Source: Sinonovacula constricta (taxonomy: Eukaryota; Mollusca; Bivalvia; Cardiida; Solecurtidae). From it: DNA of 64,000 nt. Shown piece by piece: positions 37,701 through 52,700 of the stretch. How positions within the stretch are numbered: position 1 is the stretch's first letter; every line of letters starts with the position of its first letter. Position numbers and translations under genes: made by a program. Where the stretch lies: NCBI GenBank assembly GCA_007844125.1, contig CM017572.1:32381028-32445027 (forward strand), written 5' to 3'. A model generated the notes under the pieces. The model did no database searches and was not told the origin of the DNA. It was given only the letters and a program-made list of their open reading frames with translations.

Positions 37701-40700
37701 ATCCTATAACATAGCATCATGAGAAATGATACATGACCCAGTCCAGGCCATCCTATAACATAGTATCAGGAGAAATGATACATGGCCCAGTCCAGGCCAT
37801 CCTATAACACAGTATCATGAGAAATAATACATGACCCAGTCCAGACCATCCTATAACATAGCATCATGAGAAATGATACATGACCCAGTCCAGACCATCC
37901 TATAACATAGCATCATGAGAAATGATACATGGCCCAGTCCAGACCATCCTATAACACAGTATCATGAGAAATAATACATGACCCAGTCCAGACCATCCTA
38001 TAACATAGCATCATGAGAAATGATACATGGCCCAGTCCAGACCATCCTATAACACAGTATCATGAGAAATAATACATGACCCAGTCCAGACCATCCTATA
38101 ACATAGCATCATGAGAAATGATACATGACCCAGTCCAGATCATCCTATAACATAGTATCATGAGAAATGATACATAGCCCAGTCCAGACCATCCTATAAC
38201 ATAGTATCATGAGAAATGATACATGGCCCAGTCCAGACCATCCTATAACACAGTATCATGAGAAATAATACATGACCCAGTCCAGACCATCCTATAACAT
38301 AGTATCATGAGAAATGATACATGGCCCAGTCCAGACCATCCTATAACATAGTATCATGAGAAATGATACATGGCCCAGTCCAGACCATCCTATAACATAG
38401 TATCAGGAGAAATGATACATGGCCCAGTCCAGACCATCCTATAACACAGTATCATGAGAAATAATACATGACCCAGTCCAGACCATCCTATAACATAGCA
38501 TCATGAGAAATGATACATGGCCCAGTCCAGATCATCCTATAACATAGTATCATGAGAAATGATACATAGCCCAGTCCAGACCATCCTATAACATAGTATC
38601 ATGAGAAATGATACATGGCCCAGTCCAGACCATCCTATAACACAGTATCATGAGAAATAATACATGACCCAGTCCAGACCATCCTATAACATAGCATCAT
38701 GAGAAATGATACATGACCCAGTCCAGATCATCCTATAACATAGTATCATGAGAAATGATACATGGCCCAGTCCAGACCATCCTATAACATAGTATCATGA
38801 GAAATGATACATGGCCCAGTCCAGACCATCCTATAACATAGAATCAGGAGAAATGATACATGACCTAGTCCAGACCATCCTATAACACAGTATCATGAGA
38901 AATGATACATGACCCAGTCCAGACCATCCTGTAACATAGTATCATGAGAAATGATACATGACCCAGTCCAGACCATCCTATAACACAGTATCATGAGAAA
39001 TGATACATGGCCCAGTCCAGGCCATCCTATAACATAGCATCATGAGAAATGATACATGACCCAGTCCAGGCCATCCTATAACATAGTATCATGAGAAATG
39101 ATACATGACCCAGTCCAGACCATCCTATAACATAGTATCATGAGAAATGATACATGACCCAGTCCAGACCATCCTATAACACAGTATCATGAGAAATGAT
39201 ACATGACCCAGTCCAGACCATCCTATAACACAGTATCATGAGAAATGATACATGACCCAGTCCAGGCCATCCTATAACATAGCATCATGAGAAATGATAC
39301 ATGACCCAGTCCAGGCCATCCTATAACACAGTATCATGAGAAATGATACATGACCCAGTCCAGACCATCCTATAACACAGTATCATGAGAAATGATACAT
39401 GACCCAGTCCAGGCCATCCTATAACATAGAATCAGGAGAAATGATACATGACCTAGTCCAGACCATCCTATAACATAGCATCATGAGAAATGATACATGA
39501 CCCAGTCCAGACCATCCTATAACACAGTATCATGAGAAATGATACATGACCCAGTCCAGACCATCCTGTAACATAGTATCATGAGAAATGATACATGACC
39601 CAGTCCAGACCATCCTATAACACAGTATCATGAGAAATGATACATGACCCAGTCCAGGCCATCCTATAACATAGAATCAGGAGAAATGATACATGACCTA
39701 GTCCAGGCCATCCTATAACATAGAATCAGGAGAAATGATACATGGCCCAGTCCAGGCCATCCTATAACATAGTATCATGAGAAATGATACATGGCCCAGT
39801 CCAGACCATCCTATAACATAGTATCATGAGAAATGATACATGACCCAGTCCAGGCCATCCTATAACATAGAATCAGGAGAAATGATACATGACCTAGTCC
39901 AGGCCATACTATAACATAGCATCATGAGAAATGATACATGGCCCAGTCCAGACCCTCCTATAACACAGTATCATGAGAAATGATACATGACCCAGTCCAG
40001 ACCATCCTATAACATAGTATCATGAGAAATGATACATGGCCCAGTCCAGGCCATCCTATAACATAGTATCATGAGAAATGATACATGGCCCAGTCCAGGC
40101 CATCCTATAACATAGTATCATGAGAAATGATACATGGCCCAGTTCAGACCATCCTGTAACATAGTATCATGAGAAATGATACATGGCCCAGTCCAGGCCA
40201 TCCTATAACACAGTATCATGAGAAATGATACATGACCCAGTCCAGGCCATCCTATAACATAGTATCATGAGAAATGATACATGACCCAGTCCAGACCATC
40301 CTGTAACATAGTATCATGAGAAATGATACATGGCCCAGTCCAGGCCATCCTATAACACAGTATCATGAGAAATGATACATGACCCAGTCCAGACCATACT
40401 ATAACATAGAATCAGGAGAAATGATACATGGCCCAGTCCAGGCCATCCTATAACATAGCATCATGAGAAATGATACATGACCCAGTCCAGACCATCCTAT
40501 AACATAGTATCATGAGAAATGATACATGACCCAGTCCAGGCCATCCTATAACATAGTATCATGAGAAATGATACATGACCCAGTCCAGGCCATCCTATAA
40601 CATAGTATCATGAGAAATGATACATGACCCAGTCCAGGCCATCCTATAACATAGAATCAGGAGAAATGATACATGACCCAGTCCAGACCATCCTATAACA

Positions 40701-43700
40701 TAGTATCATGAGAAATGATACATGACCCAGTCCAGGCCATCCTATAACATAGTATCATGAGAAATGATACATGACCCAGTCCAGGCCATCCTGTAACATA
40801 GTATCATGAGAAATGATACATGACCCAGTCCAGGCCATCCTATAACACAGTATCATGAGAAATGATACATGACCCAGTCCAGGCCATCCTATAACACAGT
40901 ATCATGAGAAATGATACATGGCCCAGTCCAGGCCATCCTGTAACATAGTATCATGAGAAATGATACATGACCCAGTCCAGACCATACTATAACATAGAAT
41001 CAGGAGAAATGATACATGGCCCAGTCCAGGCCATCCTATAACATAGTATCATGAGAAATGATACATGGCCCAGTCCAGACCATCCTATAACACAGTATCA
41101 GGAGAAATGATACATGACCCAGTCCAGACCATCCTTTAACACAGTATCAGGAGAAATGATACATGACCCAGTCCAGGCCATCCTATAACACAGTATCAGG
41201 AGAAATGATACATGACCCAGTCCAGGCCATCCTATAACACAGTATCATGAGAAATGATACATGGCCCAGTCCAGATCATCAAAGCTGACATGTGTTTCTT
41301 CTGACAAATGTCCAATTGCTTACCATGGATCCCAAACCATTGCCGGTCAACAGAGTTGAAAGTTCAGATCAACAGATAAATACCAATGAAGAGACACAAA
41401 CATGAACAGGCACGCATGATCACACACGCATGAACACATACACTCGCACACATGAACACAGACAGACTCATACACAGACAAATATAGACACACATTTACC
41501 TTCTTCATGCCATACATCAACAGGTGCCTGAATCGATCAGTTACTTCTTCTACAGGCTTGTTTGAGCGATTAATAATTGACTTGTCAATGGGTGTGGTCC
41601 GGTTGGACATTCTCTGACCGTCACTGCTGACGTCATCCTCTGCGTCCAGGTTGTCAACACTCTGTGAGCGGATTCGAACCCCAGACTTGTAATAATCCAG
41701 GGTGGTGGGTTCATGACCTTCCAGAATCAGATGGGCGATGTCTGTACCGACAACCGTCTGTAGTAAATCAGGAGATGAGCCAATTAGAAACATTAGAAAA
41801 CTAAATACAAGGTCACAAATTATATTATTGGAAATAACTGAATATACCATCATTTACGTCATATATTTACCATACTGTACTATCTATAACATTCAAATTT
41901 TAATTGTTAATCAGTTTGGGCCAAAAATATTTTCATTCAACATCTTAAAAAATGATTGTTACCTAAACAGATCTTGTAAAATGCTGTTTACTGATGTCCT
42001 ACACCTGTCTGAAAAGTGAACCATAACGCCACAATCGTCATTACAAACACGTATTTCCTATCTGAGCCATGTTGCACAGTTAGCTATTTTTACACTAAGA
42101 AAACCAGGTGACCATTTACGTTTTAGCTCATCCAAGTCATCCGTTTTGAAGTTGATGTCTATTTTTAGCACAAATTCCAACCACTCTTATTTATAGATTT
42201 GAAAAGAATGAACATTTTATATGTTAATTAACAAGTTTTACTGCTCTAAAATGGAAATACTGTTGAAAATCGGCAAAGCTTAGACTAAAGGATGAGTAGG
42301 ATTTTTTTTTTTCAACAGAAATTTGGCACAACTACCCCAAACAGAGGTCAGATATTGTTACATATATTCGATATAGACATAGATACCCCAAACAGAGGTC
42401 AGATATTGTTACATATATTTGATATAGACACACATACCCCAAACAGAGGTCAGATATTGTTACATATATTCAATATAGGCAAACTATCAGATACCACCAC
42501 CTTAAATGTCCTAACTCATAAAACAGAAAATTTTCAAAAGTTAAAATAACAAAGTCTGTCACCATTTAGAAAATGGCAAATAACAGTTTGATGGCCTTGA
42601 TGCTGGTGACTGTGCCCAGGCAGCATGAACGTTCATATCATTCGGTTTAGTTTAATTTTGTTTTTTTTTTGTTACATACCACAGACACAATAATGGTCAC
42701 ATTGGTGATGTCCATCTAATTATTGGTGGAGGAAGTATGGCCTTATGCCTGGGTAAAACTTTCCCTGCACGGGTTAGCTGGAAAATCTCCCTACATGTAA
42801 GTTCTCGCCCCAACATGGACTCGAACCCACTTGGTGAGGGGCTAAGGAGTTCATATTATCATATTAACAATAAACAGACCAAAAAAAAAACAACCCCACA
42901 TCTTCAGAAATCAACGTACCCCATTCTGTTTGATGAGCAATTCTAGGAACTTCCAGATAAGCTCGGCCGAGTCTCGATCATTAAGCTCCATGTTCTCTGT
43001 ACATGCTCTCGCTTTCTTCTGGCAGAACACAAGCACATCATTCTTGTGGGTATCGCCCCTGGAGGTAAACATAAGCGATCATTAGTTCCGACAGCAGTGA
43101 CATAGTTAAGCAGTTGATAGTTTAGTTTGATATCTTGAAAAGAAGATACACGGAGCATAAGGGTGCTATAAAGGTCTTGTTAAGGATTGCCTGGAGATAA
43201 GGGATGTGTCTCATCTCTTAAGGTCTGTTCCTTCGTCTGTAGATCAGTTATTCGTGGTGTTCCTGGTTTATACATATTTTTGGTCTCGAGAAATTCTGGT
43301 ATGGGGAAAACAGGCGCACAACAAGGAAGACTATCCAAGACAAGATGACTGATATATAAGGAAGACAATCCACATTAATCCATACTTAACGAGATGACTG
43401 TTTGTAAGGAAGATAAGCCACATTAATCCATACTTAACGAGATGATTGTTATATAAGGAAGACAATCCATTCTTAAGAAGATGGTTGTTATATAAGGGAA
43501 GACAATCCACATTAATCCATACTTAACAAGATGATTGTTTGTAAGGAAGATAATCCACATTAATCCCTACTTAACGAGATGATTGTTATATAAGGAAGAC
43601 AATCCACATTAATCCCTACTTAACGAGATGATTGTTATATAAGGAAGACAATCCACATTAATCCCTACTTAACGAGATGATTGTTATATAAGGGAAGACA

Positions 43701-46700
43701 ATCCACATTAATCTCTACTTAACGAGATGATTGTTATATAAGGGAAGACAATCCACATTAAGCCCTACTTAACGAGATGATTGTTATATAAGGGAAGACA
43801 ATCCACACTAATCCCTACTTAAAGAGATGACTGTTGTATAAGGAAGACAATCCACATTAATCCATACTTAACAAGAGGTCCTGGGAAGGCGCTGAGCTCC
43901 TCAGATTCCTCCGACTCCTCAAGCAGTGTTTGTACACTATGGATCTCCACCGTCGCCGTTTGACCATCCAAAGGTCGGTTGGGCAACACCTGGATCAGCT
44001 GTCCATTAGGACCAAAACATGCGCGTGTGTGGGCAATCATAAACTTCTCTGGTGTGGAACGCTGTGGTACAACCTCCGCTGTTAAAGCAGAAATAATCAT
44101 GCTTAGATGACATAATATACTTTTGCGTATCCATTTCTTTAAATATTGTATGCTAGTGGTAACAAAAACAACAGCTCAAATAGCTTAGGTACGCCATCAG
44201 CTGTGAGACGATTCATTATCTATCCAGGGTTTTCATGGTGGCCACTGATATTGAAGGAGAACCATAAGGTTACTTGAAGACCTCATCAGGCAAACATTTA
44301 CACCTGAAAATACATAAATCCTGCACACAGAGGTCATCCTGCACACAGAGGTCAACAGGTGAGCCATTCTATTTGTAATAGTTTGCTTGTTTGTTTACTG
44401 GGTTTATCGACCCACCAATCCTATTTTGGTTATCTGGAGATGGTGTCCACCTGAAGAAGACATAGTGCTGCCTTCACTGTGTATAGAATGCCGTGAACAC
44501 CTTACATACCACACCCAGTCACATTATCCTGACACCGGGCCAACCAGTTGTGGAACTCACCTTATATTTGCTTGAGCGTTAGCTAGGGAGCTACCACTAC
44601 CATTTTTCACTTCTTTGGTATGTCGCTGCCCGAGTTCGAACCCAGGACCTCCATTACCTGGAGCCGATGCTCTACCGATTGCGCTACCATGTTTGGTCTC
44701 TATTAGCAATAGGTCAGCAAAAATGAATGACCGAGGTATAGACATCTATATCAATATGAATCTAGATGAGGAAAACAAACAACTTACGCGTGGCCAGGAC
44801 CCACTCTGACACATGTGGGTCCCATCTGTAGCCATTGTACGTCTGATCTTGACTATAGTAACCATAGTAATCATCGTAACCTTGACCCCTGGAGTAGTCA
44901 TGAAGGTCAGGAGGGTACTCAAATCTACAATGGAAACATTATACAACATGTAGACCGTATTTCTCTCAATTTATAGACTTATCATATTTCAGATATTTCT
45001 GATATATATAATTAATCCCATCCCCCACCCCACTCTTTTTCTGACTTCCTTTTTCTGCTTCGTGGAAAAAATGGCACAGATTAGCCGAGACTTGAGATTT
45101 TCTAATTATCGATAAAAGTTCATTTTGAATGTGTCGCAAACTTAATTATAAATGTCCGATGGTAATCATAGCCTCGGTCGGTTAACTTTTGCCATTGTCT
45201 AATAAATTATACAAGAACACCGATAACTTTGGCCACACCCTCCATAATCCATTTATATTGAACAAAGTATGTGTACATATAATAAAACTATTAAGAAAAT
45301 ATTGTCTCTATACTATACATGACCTTTAACAGCAAAACATGCTTACATTTCTGACAAAAAATTGTTTACAGCTGTTTGCAGAGTTTATGTATAATATTAA
45401 AGTAAGAAATAAACGAGATAAACATTGTTTTTTGTTTTTGTTTTGTTTTGATTTTGAGATACATCATAGCGACCAATTATAATCAGTATAGCGACATCCA
45501 GCTGTTTTGGTGGAGGAAGACCCCAGACACATGTCTGAGTAGAACCACCGGCTTACCGCAATCAGCTGGAAGACCTTCCCACATTAAGTCCTTCTCACTG
45601 AACAGGACTCGAACCCACACGGTGGGAGGCTTTGCTTAGTGCTGTTTTTAATTACAATGTAGCTAGAATTAACAGAATATACATTTATACATCATTTTGT
45701 GTTACACTTAACTAACACGATAACATAAAAGATGCTATTAGTGGGTAAAAAGCAGCTCATTAGTGATAGAAGTATATTCAGTGTTAAGCATTTTACAAGC
45801 ACTTAAAGATGAAAGTAGTAAAAGTAATGCTTTTAAGATCAAAATAAAATAACAGTTTAAAGCAACTGGGCATGTCAATATAAGTTTTATCCAAATATTC
45901 CAGATATATGCAATTATTATAAACATTTTTATTTCTAGATGTATACTGGTATATGAAAAACAAATCCTTGAAAGTTATGTTACGCATACTTAAGCAAGTC
46001 AAAACAGGTCTTTCATAAAAAAATTTTTTTTTAAATTTGCTTTTCAAAATTAGTAACATGCAAATAACTATGTATGTCTATATAAATCCAACATATGTAC
46101 ATAACAGCAGGCAAACTATTATTTGTACATAATCATCCAATGCTATAGATACAAAATATTACAGTATTCTATACTTAACATGCCAAGTTAGTTGTCCCAT
46201 GCAGATATACAGCTATTATTGCTATAGCAAAATGTGTATTTACTGTCTATATTTTCAATTTTATTTTATCTTTATAGTTAAATGAACACAGAAAATGCTT
46301 ATATTTAAAAAAAAAAATGTTTATCCATATATTCACTCAAATGTTGAATGTGACAGAAATGTGTGCAACACAAGAAACGCTATCTCAAGAAATACTTGTC
46401 ATTTGTGTAACAGAATGATGATGACAAAAAAAAGAGGGGTGGGAAAAAAAAGCAGAGCAGGAGAGAATACAGAAGCGCAATAGTTGTTATTTATTTTCTC
46501 GTGTCAGTCGTCATCATCATTGTCATCATCATCATCACTTCAACCACCACCCTAACTATTATCACCATCATCATCACCATCATCATCTTCATCATCATCT
46601 TCAGCATCGCTCTCACCATCATCATCAGCAGCATCACTATCAAATTAACATTTACAATTGTTTAATAGAAAGTGCATAAAAGCAGAGTTGGCTTTGTTAA

Positions 46701-49700
46701 GTAAATACCACCTCACAAGCAGAATTGGCTTTGTAAAGTAAATAGCACCTCACAGGCAGAATTGGCCTTGTAAAGTAAATACCACAGAATTGGCTTTGTT
46801 AATACCACCTCACAAGCAGAATTGGCTTTGTAAAGTAAATACCACCTCACAGGCAGAATTGGTTTTGTAAAGTAAATACCACCTCACAGGCAGAATTGGT
46901 TTTGTAAAGTAAATACCACCTTACAAGCAGAATTGGCTTTGTAAAGTAAATACCACCTTACAAGCAGAATTGGCTTTGTAAAGTAAATACCACCTCACAG
47001 GCAGAATTGGTTTTGTAAAGTAAATACCACCTTACAAGCAGAATTGGCTTTGTAAAGTAAATACCACCTCACAAGAAGAATTGGCTTTGTTAAGTAAATA
47101 CCACCTCACAAGTGAATACCACTTCACAAGTAAATACCACCTCACAAGTGAACACATCTACAATGATAGTAGAGCCCTATATGGCTGACAGTTAGGACTG
47201 GCCTACCAATACTAGCAGAAAAGCTACACCACTGTCAGGCTAGTATCTTTGTCTGTAAAAGCTTAAATAACTGAAGGTTGCTAAAAATCTTGGAGACTGA
47301 ACAGAAGGATTCCCTTACAATTACTGTTTTTTATCTTAGCATTACAGAAAGCCTTTAAAAAAAACTAAATTTTGACTAAATTTGTCAAGCTTCAAATAAA
47401 TGAAAGCATAAGTTTCAATAAGTAGAATCCAATATAATTTAATCAGACAGTTAAAAGCTAAGACTGTCTAACATTCTTTTATACATAAATAAATATTTCT
47501 ATCAAATAATCGGCATTATCTGACCTCATAAGATAAGTCTTTCAGATAAGTCATTTTAAGAATGTCATACAACAAACTATACAGCACTTGCCTGGTGATA
47601 AAGATGAAAAGCTCTCTGTGTAAGGTATGGTGTAATCTGACAATGATGTATACAGCTAAAGAATACAATCTCCCTTCACATCTGTTATTGTTGATCTGAA
47701 TACAGTCCAATCACAAAGTTAACCCTTTCATTCTTAGTTCTTGTGTATGATTTTGAAAAGTTACCGAATTTTTTAAATTTTCTTTAAAACAGTTCAAAGT
47801 ATTTCTAATATATGTATGTTTCATAGTTTAATAGCAAATCCATGGTAACAGTGGGCAACAAATCAACAAATAAATAAAGTATTACAGATTCTACTAAAGA
47901 TAATACTAACAATGGTGATTGCTTCACAAAGGCGTAAAATGGCTGATGCATGATATAAAGGGTTAAAATAAAAACTCATCCACATTCCTAGCATCAGTTT
48001 CTTTAAAAAAAAATGATAACATTAGTAGAGTCTTAAGAAAAGGAAATCCCAACATATTTACATCAATTTGTAGTCAATTTAAATGTAAAAATATACATAC
48101 ATGCTGTTTATTAATACATATTAGATTAAACATTTTTTTTTAATCTGATAAATATTCAATGAGATCTTTCTAATGTTTGCGTTCCCAAGCCAACTGTGTG
48201 GTTACCGTATTATGCGGATTATAACACCCCACAACCCGCCCCGCTCCCTGCAACAGCCCCCCCCCCCCCCCCCCCCCCCCCGCAACTACCCAAGGGAATC
48301 TACCCGGCTTAGCCAATTTTTCTTTTTTTCATGTTTTTTTTCCTTCAATTTTGTAATAAATACCCCGTCATGGGGTATATTCCGCAAAATACGGTAGACA
48401 GCTGTACAGTGGAACTACCCCCCACCCACCCTTCCTGAGCACCTTAGTGATTAGACTGTATCACATATATATGATGTGAATGTTATCCAATTAGTTGATA
48501 TACCATGTTTGTACAAGTTTACATAGTTTTACCTCTCTTTCTCAGACTTCAAATCTGATTTATCACTCTTTACAGCTATCTTAGAGCTAAGGAATATAAA
48601 AACAACATCAATATAACAAAATATGTAAAAAAAAACAAATGTTAGTTTTTTTAAAAATCAAATGCAACAAATATTTGTTTAATTTAGCCTGAACTACTTT
48701 CTAGGCACATAGTGTAGATCCAGCAAACTTTGATCGAGAGTGTTAAATCTTGATCGACACTTTTTGCTGCTAATGCTTTATCCGTATATTTTGTATCCTA
48801 TGTGTTAAGTTGCAAGCACTTATCAACCTATTAAACAATTCACAACTATTCGAGTGGCATGTTAAGGGCCAACAGGCATGATTAAAATATCTGAAATTTG
48901 TGGATACAATTTCATGAATATTGTGCAACGAGTTAACACACACAAATATTCTATGGAGCGCCCGTGGTCGACAGTTAGGATTCCGTGACTTGAAACCCCT
49001 CAGCCCCTCACCGCATATGTTCGAGTCTCGGTCAGGGTGCGAACTTTCATGTGGGGAGGTTTTCCAGCTAACATGCCATGCACCGGTGGTTCTACCAAGA
49101 TATAAGTCTGGGGTCTTGATCCACCAATAATAAGCTGGACGTCTACAATATGTATATCTACATATTTATGTCGGTGTGATGTAACAAAACAAAAAACAAA
49201 CAAATATTTGAAAGATTCGGTTAATAACAGATACCAAAGTCAATATAATTAAGAACAGATGTCAGTAGGCCTGTTGATTTCTGTCATTTAACTTTTCTGT
49301 TCACATTTAATCTAAATGGTTTTAATAGTAAGATCAGTTTATTTTTTTTTGAAATACATTGCATCGACCATTTATTATCATTATAGCGACATCCAAGGAA
49401 GACCACAGAGCCACCTGTGCACCGTCCGGTCCACTGGAAGACCTTCCGACATTAAATCCTTCGCCCAGACCGGGACTCGAACCCACGCGGTGAGAGGTTA
49501 AGAGGTCAGAGAACTCTACCACTACACCAACTGCATATTTGCTGCTTCTAATAGAACAAACTGCCATGACATTGTCCTTAACCAATTGCTGCAGGAATGA
49601 CTATACAATTCTGTAGGTACTGTGTAAATTTACTCTTGTATTAAATAAATGTTAAACATTCAATGTTTACTGAATATGAAACTGTATTATCGAAGAGCAG

Positions 49701-52700
49701 TGTGTATAAGAAAATCAATACCATGTTCGGCTCTTATAAGGCTTAAGTCAAACTCAATGTCAGTTAAACATTTCCTGAAAGTTGTTCTAGACATAAAAAA
49801 ACTAAGGGTTTTGTATTTGTATATTGGGTTTTACAGCACACCACCATTTGATACGTCATATAGTGCCGTAATACGGTGAAGTGTAACGAGAACAGATTAT
49901 AATCGGGTTAAAACTAAAATACGTGAGTAGAAAAATTAAAATCTTTCAGGTTAAAATAATGTATAACTGAAAAACAGGTTAACATAATATTTTTAAACAG
50001 TTTAAAAATGTATAACGTTAGACAAAGGGTTTTAAAACTGTAGGAGGCACATGGATAACCACCACTTCCCGCGTAGAACCAGTGGTCAGTTTAGAAATAC
50101 TGTGCACTCTGTTTTGTTTACTCACTAATAGTTTAATAAACAGGCCCCAATTGTCCATAACTGTCATGTGACATACTTTTATGTTTGTCTCTTTATTGGG
50201 TATATCATATTTCAGTTATCTGGAGACGGTGTCCACTTGATCAACTAGTAATTTTTCTCTATACCTGTATAATTATAAGGTTCATTATTACTTCTATGAG
50301 TTGAATCTTGAAAAACAACTTTAATGAAGCTTGTCAATAAACAAGAAAATCTTAATAACAAAATAAAATATTAATACTTGGGCACAAATTAGTCTTGTTT
50401 TATTGTGTTTGTTTTTTTTTAGATACATCGCAGCAACCAATCATGCTCATTATCGTGACGTCCAGCTGTTTTGGTGGAGACCTCAAACAAATATCTGGGT
50501 AAAACCACTGGCACACCGCAGGTCAGCTGGAAGACCTTCCCACATTAAAGTCAATGCCCTGAATGAGACTCAAACCCATGGGGTGAGAGGCTAAGTAGTC
50601 AGAGGAATTATAAGTCGGTGACTCTACTATGCCATGGGCACCCCTGAAAAAAACGAGTCTAGTACAATGTTAAGTGCTGAGAGCCTAATATGAGGGATAT
50701 TATAACCTTTCTAGCTTTCTAGCTACTACTACTAAAGTATATGATCTGTTATACATTAACACACAACATAAACATTTTCAGCATTTCTTGTCTAAATACA
50801 CGGATGTTAAACAAATAACAAAATACACACAATCAAAAACAACCACTGCAATAAAAAATGTTTAAATAAAACCATGACAGGATAACTAAATACAGCACAA
50901 ACATAGTGGATACAAATAATTACTATGCAATTAAACGTTAGTCAATCAAAAAAGTAATAAAGAAAAAAAAATTAAACAAAAGAAAAACAAAAAACTTAAC
51001 AGTCAACAGATAAACAAGACAACAAAAGATAAACAAGACAAACAAAAGGTAAACAAGACAAACAAAAGGTAAACAAGACAAACAAAAGGTAAACAAGACA
51101 AATGTTAAACTAAGTGAGTATAGTTGTGCAGGGAAAGCCAGGCAAACCAAGCCTGCTGAGGCCATGCCATCAGAACAACAACAACTCTGGACAGTTAACT
51201 GCAAGCTTGTTATTCAACTCTATTTAAAAAGCACTTTTCAAAATGCAAACTTCTGAGTTTTGTTTAAATTTGTTATTTGCTAAATTATAGAAAAAATCAA
51301 ACAGTGGATTATGCTTTATTGCTTACAGCAAATCCTTGATAGCAAGTTTTGTTTGTTAATTGAGTTTATCGTCCAATCAACAGTATTTTAGTTATCTGGA
51401 GACGGTGTCCACTTGAAGCAGATATAGTGCTGCCTTCACTGTGTATAGCAAGCCGTGAACACCTGGCATGATACCACACCAAGTCACATTATCCTGACAC
51501 TGGGCTAACCAGTTGTGGAACTACCCTTATATTTGCTTGAGTGTTAGCAAGGGAGCTATACCACTACCATTTTTAATGACTTTGGTATGTTGCTGCACAG
51601 GATCGAACCCAGTTCCTCCCATACCTGGAGTTGACGCTCTACCGAATGCGCTACCAGGTCCGGTCCTGACAGAAAGATATCATGGACAAAAAAACAAGGG
51701 ATGCAATAAAGTAAAATTCACTAAGAATGTCCAGCAATGATCAGTTTTAATCAAGATTTTCAATTTGGCTTTTAATAGCAGAAAGAATCAAGTTATAATC
51801 AAGCAAACCTCCGTAGTATTTTGAAAGCATTAACCAGGGCTAGCAGTGTTTTTTTTCTTCCTTGAGCCAATGCTGGTTTGTTTTTTTTGTTTATTGACAT
51901 TTGAGGGCTACATCTGATGCATGTTAACGTTTTATAAACTTGTGTGTTAGTAAATACATGCTGTATACTGTTGGCCAGATTAGATCCACCATGGATTATG
52001 TATGAAAAAAAAGCAAATTTGAATAAAAGTTCATTGAACCTTAAGGTTGACAGTTTAGTTCCGAAATAGAGAAAACAGATTTTATCATTTTCTAAGCAGT
52101 CAAACAGGTGGGAGAACATGCCACTGAAATATTCAATTGTAATACTGGAATATTTATTTATAAGGGAAAGTTAACTTCTGAAGAAAGTGTGTTGATAAAA
52201 CATCATTTACTGTGACGAAGAGACCTCAACAACCTGTCAAAAATCTCAGTTGAGATTTTGCTCAATCTCAAATTTATTTTCAACACTTCCACAGTTTTGA
52301 GGTAACAGTTAAAACCATGCAATATTAATAGTGTAGGAAAATTTGGAGTTATGTCCCTGTAAGACTTAATAATGCGAGTAAATGTTTTGAGCTGGAGCAA
52401 AATATCAACTGAGAAATCTTTTTGCAAGTACGGTCTACTCAGAAGTTCTGCATTTTAACCAAGACATCTTGCCTGGATATCTTCACACCGCCTCATCCCA
52501 ATCTATAGATTATCTGCCCCTGATATGTCTAGGGGAGATAACTCATACTTACATCTCTTCTCCCCCATCTGACAAGGAGCCCGGAGTTCCGGCCCTTGAC
52601 CTCCGTCGTTGTGAATCATAAGGATACCTAGCACGCAAAGGGAGGTAATTTGAAAGCATGCACAAGGCCCATTCCACTATTAGTATTATTGCGATGTCAC

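Noticed and set aside
35429..41278. CRISPR array
   Set aside because: Regular direct repeats, but no unique spacers; the whole unit repeats. The context is an animal gene. The same holds for the 50-bp and other arrays.
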